NCBI GenBank assembly: GCA_025458585.1
Contig: JALOSD010000025.1
Location: 1-17,959 of the forward strand
DNA length: 17,959 nucleotides
Direction of reading: 5' to 3'
Source: Burkholderiaceae bacterium
GTDB lineage: Bacteria; Pseudomonadota; Gammaproteobacteria; Burkholderiales; Burkholderiaceae_C
Positions 1-6,465 of this stretch are shown here, piece after piece. Within the stretch, counting starts at the first letter, position 1; each line of letters opens with the position of its first letter. A program made the translations under genes and the position numbers. Under the pieces are notes generated by a model, which was given only the letters and a program-made list of their open reading frames with translations, was not told the DNA's origin and ran no database searches.

Positions 1-27
1 CCCCCGTCCACGCAAGGAGCACGCACC

Positions 28-579
28 ATGATGACCCCGGAACAAGTGATGGCCGCCCAGAAGGCCAACGTCGAAACGCTGTTCGGCCTGACGCACAAGG
101 CGTTCGAAGGCGTCGAGAAGCTCGTCGAGCTGAACATGCAGGTCGCCAAGACCGCACTCGCCGAGAGCGCCGACGCCACGAAGGCGATGCTGTCGGTCAA
201 GGACGCGCAGGAGCTGATGGCCCTGCAGGCCGGCCTGCTGCAGCCGAGCGCCGAGAAGGCCGCCGCCTACAGCCGTCACGTCTACGACATCACCGCCGCG
301 ACCAACGCCGAAGTGGCCAAGGTGGCCGAAGAGCAGATGGCCGACGCGCAGCGCAAGTTCATGGCGATGGTCGACACGATGGTCAAGAACGCGCCGGCCG
401 GCACCGAGAACGCCGTCGCGCTCGTCAAGTCGGCCGTCGCGGCCGCGAACAACGCCTACGAGAGCGTGCACAAGGCCGCCAAGCAGGCCGCCGAAGTCGC
501 CGAAGCGAACTTCCAGGCCGTGACGTCGACCGCCGTCAAGGCCACGCAGACCGCGGCCAAGGGCAAGCGCGCCGCGTAA
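28..579 (+). CDS. phaP: Phasin family protein (PHA granule-associated)
   Basis: A 183-residue, alanine- and lysine-rich, largely helical protein without signal peptide or membrane segment. The order is typical of phasins: an N-terminal block beginning MMTPEQVMAAQKANVETLF, amphipathic heptad-like helices through the middle (AKTALAESADATKAM, VKDAQELMALQAGLL), and a basic alanine-rich tail ending AAKGKRAA. Phasins coat polyhydroxyalkanoate granules in the cytoplasm and control their size and number; 180-190 residues is the usual length in Burkholderiales. An AAGGAG ribosome site at 14-19 precedes two adjacent ATG codons (28 and 31); I took the first. The gene stands alone and is followed by a strong terminator at 661-689, so it is probably a short monocistronic unit. 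The family call is firm; the symbol follows the family name. Confidence 0.92.
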   Translation: MMTPEQVMAAQKANVETLFGLTHKAFEGVEKLVELNMQVAKTALAESADATKAMLSVKDAQELMALQAGLLQPSAEKAAAYSRHVYDITAATNAEVAKVAEEQMADAQRKFMAMVDTMVKNAPAGTENAVALVKSAVAAANNAYESVHKAAKQAAEVAEANFQAVTSTAVKATQTAAKGKRAA

Positions 580-587
580 GCCTCCGC

Positions 588-610
588 GACGGCGCGCGCT
601 GCGCGCCGTC
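588..610 (+). repeat. Perfect GC hairpin just after the phasin stop
   Basis: A 10-bp perfect inverted repeat, GACGGCGCGC (588-597) and GCGCGCCGTC (601-610), with a 3-nt loop, begins 8 nt after the phasin stop. No T-tract follows, so it is not a classic intrinsic terminator. It may protect the 3' end of the phasin mRNA or help the terminator further downstream. Confidence 0.6.
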
Positions 611-660
611 CTACAGGTTGTCTCCTCGGTACCTCTCGAAACCCCATTTCAAGGTACCTT

Positions 661-689
661 CGGCCCGGTGGCGACACCGGGCCGTTTTT
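661..689 (+). terminator. Intrinsic terminator of the phasin transcript
   Basis: A perfect 10-bp stem, CGGCCCGGTG (661-670) with CACCGGGCCG (675-684), and the loop GCGA, followed directly by TTTTTGTTT. It is oriented for the plus strand. On the minus strand the stem is not followed by a T-run, so it is unlikely to end the oncoming TRAP operon. Confidence 0.9.
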
Positions 690-756
690 GTTTCGTCGCT
701 GGCCGCCCCAAGGGCAGACCGCATCTGCGGCCCTCGACGTCGATCGCGACCGCGCG

Positions 757-2082
757 TCAGCCGTAGAGCCACGCGACGAGACCGAGGCTGACCGACGGGA
801 AGAACAGCACGAGAAGCACGCGCACGACGTCGCTGCCGAGGAACGGGAACACGCCCTTGTAGGTCTCGGTGATCGGCACGTCCTTCGTGATGCCGTTGAC
901 GACGTACACGTTCAGACCCACCGGCGGGTTGATCAGCCCCATGCCCATCGTCATCAGCACGAGCACGCCGAACCACAGCGCCTTCGACTCCTGCGACAGC
1001 CCCCACAGGTCGAGCCCCATGATCGCCGGGAACAGCACGGGGATCGTCAGCAGCACGAGCGAGAGCTCGTCCATCACGCAGCCCATCAGCACGAAGAACA
1101 CGAGCACCGCGCCGACGATCACGAGCGGCGACACGTCGAGGTGCGAGACCCAGTCGGCGAGGTGGGCCGGCAGCTGCGTGACGGCGAGCGTCGAGTTCAT
1201 CATGTCGGCGCCGAGGAAGATCATGAACACCATCGCCGACGTCTCGGCCGCGCCGAGGAAGCTGCGCCCGATGCCGGCCCAGCCGAGCTCGCGTCGCAGC
1301 AGCCCGGCGACGAAGGTGCTGACCGCGCCGACCGCGGCGCCCTCGGTGGGCGAGAAGATGCCGCCGTAGATGCCGCCGAACACGATGACGAAGATCGCGA
1401 CGATCGGCCACACGCCCGCGAACGCGCGCCAGCGCTGCGCCCACGGCAGCGGCGCGCTCGTGTCGGCCAGTTGAGGCTTCCAGCGGCACATGAGCGCGAT
1501 CACGCCGAGGTACAGCACGATGGCGAGCAGCCCGGGCACCATCGCCGCCGCGAACAGCTTGGCGATGTTCTGCTCGGTCAGGATCGCGTAGACGACGAGC
1601 GGCACCGACGGCGGGATCAGGATGCCGAGCCCGCCGCCAACCGCCAGCGTGCCGGTGGACAGCCGCCCCGAGTAGCCGTGCTTCTTCATCTCGGGGTACG
1701 CCACCTGCGTGATCGTCGCCGCGGTGGCCACCGCCGAGCCGCACACGGCACCGAACGCGCCGGCGCTGAGGATGGAGGCCATCGCGAGCCCGCCGCGCAC
1801 GTGGCCGACGAACGCCGCCGCGGCCTGGAACAGCGCGCGGCTGAGCCCCCCTTGCGTCGCGAACTGCCCCATCAGCAGGAACAGCGGGATCACCGACAGG
1901 TCGTACACCGTCAGCCGCGCGACGGCCGAGCCCTTGAGCAGGTTGATCAGCGACGCCTCGTTCGTCATCACGAGGTAGCCGACCGCGCCGGGGATGAACA
2001 TCGCCGCCGCGATCGGCACGCGCACCGCCATCAGCACCATCATGGCGCCGAACATCAGCACGCCGACCGTCGTCGGCGTCAC
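757..2082 (-). CDS. dctM: TRAP transporter large permease subunit (DctM)
   Basis: A 441-residue, highly hydrophobic protein with about a dozen membrane segments, the usual size of a TRAP DctM subunit. It forms the Na+-coupled translocation channel of a TRAP transporter in the inner membrane, together with DctQ and the periplasmic binding protein DctP. Family signatures in order: a first helix with FGAMMVLMAVRVPIAAAM, then SVIPLFLLMGQFATQGGLS, the turn SAGAFGAVCGSAVATAATI, GGGLGILIPPSVPLVVYAI, FSPTEGAAVGA, and near the end MGMGLINPPVGLNVYVV. The open frame extends further upstream, but the start is GTG at 2082-2080: it overlaps the dctQ stop as GTGA, a common sign of translational coupling, and begins where family homology begins. 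No clear terminator follows the stop. Confidence 0.93.
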   Translation of the reverse strand: MTPTTVGVLMFGAMMVLMAVRVPIAAAMFIPGAVGYLVMTNEASLINLLKGSAVARLTVYDLSVIPLFLLMGQFATQGGLSRALFQAAAAFVGHVRGGLAMASILSAGAFGAVCGSAVATAATITQVAYPEMKKHGYSGRLSTGTLAVGGGLGILIPPSVPLVVYAILTEQNIAKLFAAAMVPGLLAIVLYLGVIALMCRWKPQLADTSAPLPWAQRWRAFAGVWPIVAIFVIVFGGIYGGIFSPTEGAAVGAVSTFVAGLLRRELGWAGIGRSFLGAAETSAMVFMIFLGADMMNSTLAVTQLPAHLADWVSHLDVSPLVIVGAVLVFFVLMGCVMDELSLVLLTIPVLFPAIMGLDLWGLSQESKALWFGVLVLMTMGMGLINPPVGLNVYVVNGITKDVPITETYKGVFPFLGSDVVRVLLVLFFPSVSLGLVAWLYG

Positions 2083-2570
2083 GCGCGCATCTCCGCGAGG
2101 TCGCGGCCGGCGAGCAGCAGCCCCGCCTGCACGAAGGCGACGAGCGCCGTCAGCGCGAGGCCGGGCGCGAGCGACGCGTAGACCCACCACATCGGCAGAT
2201 CGAGGATCATCGTCGCCTCGAAGGTCTGCTTCGACTCGAGCGCGCCGACCGCCGAGCGCCACGACAGCAGCGCCGCCATCGCGCCGAGCAGCAGCGCGCC
2301 AATCGCGTCGAGGGCGGCGATGCGCCGTGGCCGCAGCCGCTGCGTGAAGAAGTCGACCATGATGTTGCCGCCGTGCAGCTGGCACCAGGGCAGGCTCAGC
2401 GAGATCGCGAGCGCGATGCCGAACTGCGTCAGCTCGACGTCGCCGGCGATCGGCGCGGCCATCGTCGCGCGGCCCGTGATCGAGACGACGACCATCAGCG
2501 CGAGGCCGAGCGCGACGACGCCGCCGACGATCGCGAAGCCCCAGGCGATGCGGTTGAGCAGGCGCAGCAT
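2079..2570 (-). CDS. dctQ: TRAP transporter small permease subunit (DctQ)
   Basis: A 163-residue protein with four predicted membrane helices, the normal size and topology of DctQ. The signature lies around residues 44-75: GDVELTQFGIALAISLSLP followed by CQLHGGNIMVDFF, matching the conserved glutamate and GG-x-x-x-VDFF region of the family. It pairs with DctM to make the membrane part of the transporter. I chose the ATG at 2570 (MLRLLNRIAWGF) because the membrane helix starts just after it; the frame also allows a GTG at 2606, which would add a basic extension unusual for the family. Its TGA overlaps the dctM GTG by 4 nt. Confidence 0.9.
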   Translation of the reverse strand: MLRLLNRIAWGFAIVGGVVALGLALMVVVSITGRATMAAPIAGDVELTQFGIALAISLSLPWCQLHGGNIMVDFFTQRLRPRRIAALDAIGALLLGAMAALLSWRSAVGALESKQTFEATMILDLPMWWVYASLAPGLALTALVAFVQAGLLLAGRDLAEMRA

Positions 2571-2631
2571 CGGGATCCGAGTCGAACGAAGGGGCGGCCG
2601 CCGCACGCGACGCGCCGCCCCGGTGGTGGGC

Positions 2632-2666
2632 GACCGCCCGGCCGGTCACGCGGCCGGCCGGCGGTC
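2632..2666 (-). repeat. Long hairpin in the dctP-dctQ spacer
   Basis: GACCGC (2632-2637) pairs with GCGGTC (2661-2666), and CGGCCGG (2639-2645) pairs with CCGGCCG (2654-2660), giving a 13-bp GC stem with one bulged base and an 8-nt loop. No T-run follows on either strand. A stable stem after the binding-protein gene often stabilises or attenuates the message so that more binding protein than permease is made; that role is inference here. Confidence 0.55.
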
Positions 2667-2675
2667 ACGCCGCGC

Positions 2676-3707
2676 TCAGCGCTTGCCGTACTTCGCGAGC
2701 AGGTCGCGCGCGTCCTTCAGCAGCTCCTGGCCGTTGCGGCCGCGCTTGGTCATGTCCTCGACCCACTCGTCGACCAGCTTGGCCGACGCCTTGGCCCAGT
2801 TGTCGGTCTCCTCGGCCGAGAGCTCGTAGAACGTGTTGCCGCGGTCGACGGCGAGCTTGCGCGCGGCGGGCTTGCTGTCGTCCCAGATCTTGCCGATGCG
2901 CTGCGACAGCCCTGCCCCGCTGTTCTTGTCGATCACGCCCTTCAGGTCGGCCGGCAGCTTGTCGTACGCGGCCTGGTTCATCGCGAACACGAACACCGCC
3001 GAGTACAGCGCCGGGCGCGAAGGGTGCGTCTCGGTGTGGAACTTGACCATCTCGTGCATCTTCAGCGACGGGATGACCTCCCACGGCAGCAGGAAGCCGT
3101 CGATCGTGCCCTTGCTGATGGCGTCGGGAATCGCCGGCAGCGGCATGCCCACCGGCGCGGCGCCGAGCGCGGCGAGCAGCTTGTTCGTCTGCCGCGTCGG
3201 TGCGCGCATCTTCAGGCCGCGGAAGTCGGCGAGCGTCTTCACCTGCTTGTCGCGCGTGTGCACGTAGCCCTCGTCGTGCACCCAGGTGGCGAGGATCTTC
3301 GTGCCCGGGAACTCGCCGGTGGCGTGCTTCTGCAGGTAGTCCCACGCCGCCTGGGCGCCGCTCTCGGCCGAGTTGGTCATGAACGGCAGCTCGAAGACCT
3401 CCATCGCCGGGAAACGCCCGGCCGTGTAGCCGGGCAGCGTGATCACGACGTCGGCGACGCCGTCGCGCACCTGGTCGACGAGCTGCGGCGGCGTGCCGCC
3501 CATCGACATGGCGGGGAAGATCTGGCACTTCAGGCGGTTGTTCGAGTCCTTCGCGATCTGCTCGCACCAGGGGCCGATGACGTTCACCGACGCCATCGCC
3601 TGCGTGTTCCAGATGTGGTGGAACTTCAGCGTCACCTCCTGCGCCGCCGCAGGCAGGGCCACCGCCACGGCGGCAGCGAGCAGACCGATCTTCGTCCAGG
3701 CTTTCAT
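2676..3707 (-). CDS. dctP: TRAP transporter periplasmic binding protein (DctP)
   Basis: A 343-residue exported binding protein. Residues 1-22 form a signal peptide (MKAWTKIGLLAAAVAVALPA, then AA), followed by QEVTLKFHHIWNTQ. Family marks include SMGGTPPQLVDQVRDGVAD (about 68-86), the conserved arginine in GLKMRAPTRQTN (R168), which in DctP proteins pairs with the substrate carboxylate, and GTIDGFLLPWEVIPSLK. It captures an organic acid in the periplasm and delivers it to DctQM. Of two nearby ATGs, 3713 and 3707, the second lies 8 nt from a GGAG (3716-3719 on the minus strand) while the first is only 2 nt away, so I chose 3707. It heads the TRAP genes, 133 nt after fah on the same strand. The substrate cannot be read from sequence; the neighbours suggest an aromatic or keto acid. 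Confidence 0.93.
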   Translation of the reverse strand: MKAWTKIGLLAAAVAVALPAAAQEVTLKFHHIWNTQAMASVNVIGPWCEQIAKDSNNRLKCQIFPAMSMGGTPPQLVDQVRDGVADVVITLPGYTAGRFPAMEVFELPFMTNSAESGAQAAWDYLQKHATGEFPGTKILATWVHDEGYVHTRDKQVKTLADFRGLKMRAPTRQTNKLLAALGAAPVGMPLPAIPDAISKGTIDGFLLPWEVIPSLKMHEMVKFHTETHPSRPALYSAVFVFAMNQAAYDKLPADLKGVIDKNSGAGLSQRIGKIWDDSKPAARKLAVDRGNTFYELSAEETDNWAKASAKLVDEWVEDMTKRGRNGQELLKDARDLLAKYGKR

Positions 3708-3840
3708 GGGCATGTCTCCGGGAAGTGGGGAACGCAGGGGAAGGCCGCGCAGCGGCGAACGGCGAAGCTTAGCGGGCCGCGCGCCGGCAGCCCATCAGCA
3801 CATCCACGCAGTACCGGGGGCGCGGCGCTCGGCGGCCGCC

Positions 3841-4957
3841 TCACCCGGCGACCGTGCCGGCGCAGGCGCCGAAGCCGATGCGCCGCGCGCCCGCGGCGTC
3901 GCAGTGGGCGCGCAGGATCACGGTGTCGCCGTCGGCGAGGAAGGTGCGCGATTCGCCCGATGCGAGCGTGATCGGCTGGCGCCCGCCCTGGCTCAGCTCG
4001 AGCAGCGAGCCGCCCTGCTCGGGGCGCGGCCCCGACTGCGTGCCGGTGCCCAGCAGGTCGCCCGGCTGCAGGTTGCAGCCGTTGACGGTGTGGTGGGCGA
4101 GCATCTGCGCGAGCGTCCAGTACGCGTCGATGAAGTTCGACTGCATCAGCCGCTGCGGCGGCAGCCCCTTGGCGCGCATCGCCGCGCTTTGCAGCCAGAC
4201 CTCGAGCGTGATGTCGATCGCGCCCGCCTCGCGGTTGAACGGCGAGTCGAGGTACGGCAGCGGCGCCGGGTCGCCCGGCGGGTGCGCGAACGGGCGCCGG
4301 AACGGCGCCAGCGCCTCCATCGTGACGACCCACGGCGAGATCGTCGTCGCGAAGTTCTTTGCCAGGAACGGGCCGAGCGGCTGGTACTCCCAGGCCTGCA
4401 GGTCGCGCGCCGACCAGTCGTTGAGCAGCACGACGCCGAACAGGTGCTCCTCGGCGCGCTCGATCGGCACCGGCTCGCCGAGCGCGTTGCCGGTGCCGAC
4501 GATCGCGCCGAGCTCGAGCTCGTAGTCGAGCCTCTGGCTGGCACCCACTTGTAGTTCGGCAGCAGCGGGTTGTCGGGCCGGAACAGCTTGCCCACCGTCG
4601 TCGCGTGGTGGATGCCGGTGTAGAAGTCGGTGTAGTCGCCGATGCGGCACGGCATCTGCATCTCGGCTGGCGCCGCGCCCCGGCGCCGAGGGCCATGAAG
4701 GCGTTGAGGTCGCCGGCCGCCAGCGGCTCGAGCAGCGCGGACACCCCGTTGCCCCACGGGCACTGCTCGGCGGCGAGCTTGAGGTCGAGCACCTGGTCGC
4801 CGATCGCCGCGCCGATGCGCACCGGCTCGTCGCTCTTCGCGCGGCGGAACGCGCCGAGCGGCAGGTTCTGGATCGGGAAGTCGGTCTCGGCGGCGTTGGC
4901 CGAGTCGACCCAGCTGCTGAGCGCGGGGTCGTGGGTGGCGTCGGTGAGCATCGTCAT
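3841..4957 (-). pseudogene. fah: Fumarylacetoacetase, broken by two frame changes
   Basis: Fumarylacetoacetate hydrolase homology runs across three successive frames. Frame A starts at ATG 4957 (MTMLTDATHDPALSSWVDSA) and holds family sequence to LNAFMALG near 4685, about 91 residues. Frame B covers about 4667-4539: AEMQMPCRIGDYTDFYTGIH to NPLLPNYKWVP, including DYTDFY and the catalytic-type histidine. Frame C runs from about 4539 to the stop at 3841: RLDYELELGAIVG, LLNDWSARDLQAWEYQPLGP, HHTVNGCNLQPGDLLGTGTQ. By comparison with remembered family members, about 37 residues are missing at each junction, including the GYHGRASS region at the second. About 366 residues are recoverable against roughly 420-435 expected. 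The start overlaps the hmgA stop as ATGA. The intact enzyme hydrolyses fumarylacetoacetate to fumarate and acetoacetate. It may be a real pseudogene or an assembly error; homology is certain. Confidence 0.9.
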
Positions 4958-6243
4958 CGTGTGAACCGGTCTTGCAGCCCCGCCCAGCAGGCGGCGTAGG
5001 CGGTGTCGAGCGCGCCGCAGTCCAGCGCCCAGGCCGTCGGGCGGAAGCGCCAGCGGCTCTCGAACATGAAGGCGAGCGTGTCGTCGAGCTTGTGCGGCGC
5101 GAGCGTGGCGTTCGTCGCGCGCTCGAAGGCGTCGGCGTCGGGGCCGTGCGGCACCATCGCGTCGTGCAGGCTCATGCCGCCGGGGCGGAAACCCTCGGGC
5201 TTGGCGTCGTACTGGCCGTGGACGAGCCCCATGAACTCGCTCATCACGTTGCGGTGGTACCAGGGCGGGCGGAACGTGTCCTCGGCGACCAGCCAGCGCG
5301 GCGGGAAGATCACGAAGTCGCCGTTGGCGACGCCCGACGTGTCCGACGGACTCGTCAGCACGGTGAAGATCGACGGGTCGGGGTGGTCGAAGCTGATCGA
5401 GCCGATCGTCATGAACGTGCGCGTGTCGTAGACGACCGGCGCGAGGTTGCCGTGCCAGGCGACGACGTCGAACGGCGTGTGGTCCTGCCGGGCGGCCCAC
5501 AGCGCGCCGCCGAACTTGCGCACGATCTCGCAGCCACCGGCGCCGTCCTCGAACGCCGCCACCGGTGCGCGGAAGTCGCGCGGGTTCGCGAGGCCGTTCG
5601 AGCCGATCGGACCGAGCTCGGGCAGGCGAAACGGTGCGCCGTAGTTCTCGCCCACGTAGACGCGAGACGGCCCGTCGACCGCGACCTTGAACACCATCCC
5701 GCGCGGGATCAGCACGATCTCGCCCGGCGCCGCGCGCAGCACACCGCACTCCGTCGTGATCGTCAGCGCCCCCTGCTGCGGCACGAGCAGCAGCTCGCCG
5801 TCGGCGTTCACGAAGGCGCGGTGGGTCATCGAGCGGTTGACGAGCGCGAGGTGCACCGCCAACCCGGTCTGCGCATCGGGGTCGCCGTTGACGACGATCG
5901 TGCGCATGCCGTCGACGAAGTCGAGCGGCTCGTCGGGCACGGGAATCGGATGCCAGCGCAGCGGGTTCGGCGGCATCACGACGCCGTCGGCCGCCCCGGT
6001 CTTCCACAGCGGCTGCGCGTACGCCTCGTAGCCGCCGACCACCACCGACGGCCGGCGGCGGTACAGCCAGGTGCGCAGGTTCTGGTGTCGCGGCGCGGTG
6101 AACGCGGTGCCCGACAGCAGCTCGGCGTACAGCCCGCGCGGCGGCCTCTGCGGGCTGTTGCGGCCCTGCGGCAGCGCGCCGGGCACGGCCTCGGTCGCGA
6201 ACTGGTTGCCGAAGCCGGTCTGGTAGCGCAGCTCGACCGTCAT
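4954..6243 (-). CDS. hmgA: Homogentisate 1,2-dioxygenase
   Basis: A 429-residue cytosolic Fe(II) ring-cleavage enzyme converting homogentisate and O2 to 4-maleylacetoacetate in tyrosine, phenylalanine and phenylacetate-type catabolism. It begins with the family hallmark YQTGFGNQFATEA (7-19). The iron ligands of the human enzyme (H335, E341, H371) correspond to H330 in PPWYHRN, E336 in SEFMGL and H366 in VPHGPD, and the catalytic H292 to H287 in FDHPDPSIFT, all with a constant offset of 5. Length is normal. GGGAG (6251-6255 on the minus strand) lies 7 nt before the ATG. The start overlaps the upstream DUF2783 stop (ATGA) and its own stop overlaps the fah start (ATGA), so translation is probably coupled along the operon. 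All active-site residues are present. Confidence 0.97.
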   Translation of the reverse strand: MTVELRYQTGFGNQFATEAVPGALPQGRNSPQRPPRGLYAELLSGTAFTAPRHQNLRTWLYRRRPSVVVGGYEAYAQPLWKTGAADGVVMPPNPLRWHPIPVPDEPLDFVDGMRTIVVNGDPDAQTGLAVHLALVNRSMTHRAFVNADGELLLVPQQGALTITTECGVLRAAPGEIVLIPRGMVFKVAVDGPSRVYVGENYGAPFRLPELGPIGSNGLANPRDFRAPVAAFEDGAGGCEIVRKFGGALWAARQDHTPFDVVAWHGNLAPVVYDTRTFMTIGSISFDHPDPSIFTVLTSPSDTSGVANGDFVIFPPRWLVAEDTFRPPWYHRNVMSEFMGLVHGQYDAKPEGFRPGGMSLHDAMVPHGPDADAFERATNATLAPHKLDDTLAFMFESRWRFRPTAWALDCGALDTAYAACWAGLQDRFTR

Positions 6244-6461
6244 CCCGTCGCTCCCGCCGCACGGCGCTCCACGCTCGCGCGCGCGGCGGCCAGCGCCTCG
6301 CGCAGCACGTCGAGCCGGCCGACGTGGTTGGCCAGCAGCAGCACGAGCTTGGCGTTGAGCTCGTGGCTGCGCGCCGTGTCCAGGCCCTGGTGGGCGTCGA
6401 TCAGCGCCTCGTAGAAGTCGTCGGGCGCGTCGAGGTTCGGGTCGGTGATCAGCGTGGTCAT
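6240..6461 (-). CDS. Small DUF2783-family protein
   Basis: A 73-residue acidic protein beginning MTTLITDPNLDAPDDFYEAL, with a helical core AHQGLDTARSHELNAKLVLL and LANHVGRLDVLREALAAARA. This matches my memory of the DUF2783 family, short proteins commonly found next to FAD-dependent aromatic hydroxylases; their function is not known to me. There is no signal peptide or membrane segment. It starts 4 nt after the monooxygenase stop, and its TGA overlaps the hmgA ATG (ATGA, 6240-6243). The frame is open further upstream, but that stretch is proline/arginine-rich and lies inside the monooxygenase, so the ATG at 6461 is preferred. The packing suggests a partner or stability factor for the monooxygenase or for HmgA; that is inference. 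Confidence 0.82.
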   Translation of the reverse strand: MTTLITDPNLDAPDDFYEALIDAHQGLDTARSHELNAKLVLLLANHVGRLDVLREALAAARASVERRAAGATG

Positions 6462-6465
6462 GGCG

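Noticed and set aside
628..660. Repeated GGTACCT (628-634 and 653-659) after the phasin gene
   Set aside because: It is a short match that could be chance; there is no spacing or context that suggests an operator.
688..2181. A 497-codon plus-strand open frame opposite dctM
   Set aside because: It is histidine/arginine/glutamate-rich shadow sequence opposite a well-supported permease gene, with no recognisable domain.
2083..2649. Upstream extension of the dctM frame
   Set aside because: It is the shifted frame of dctQ, arginine/alanine-rich and without homology; the GTG at 2082 overlapping the dctQ stop is the better start.
4536..4690. Programmed frameshifting as an explanation for the fah frames
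   Set aside because: No slippery run or stimulatory structure is obvious, and residues conserved in the family are missing at both junctions, which frameshifting would not restore.
3704..6262. An 852-codon minus-strand open frame across hmgA and fah
   Set aside because: It is a shifted frame of hmgA, rich in arginine. Only its stretch at about 4957-4685 is real, as the first segment of fah.
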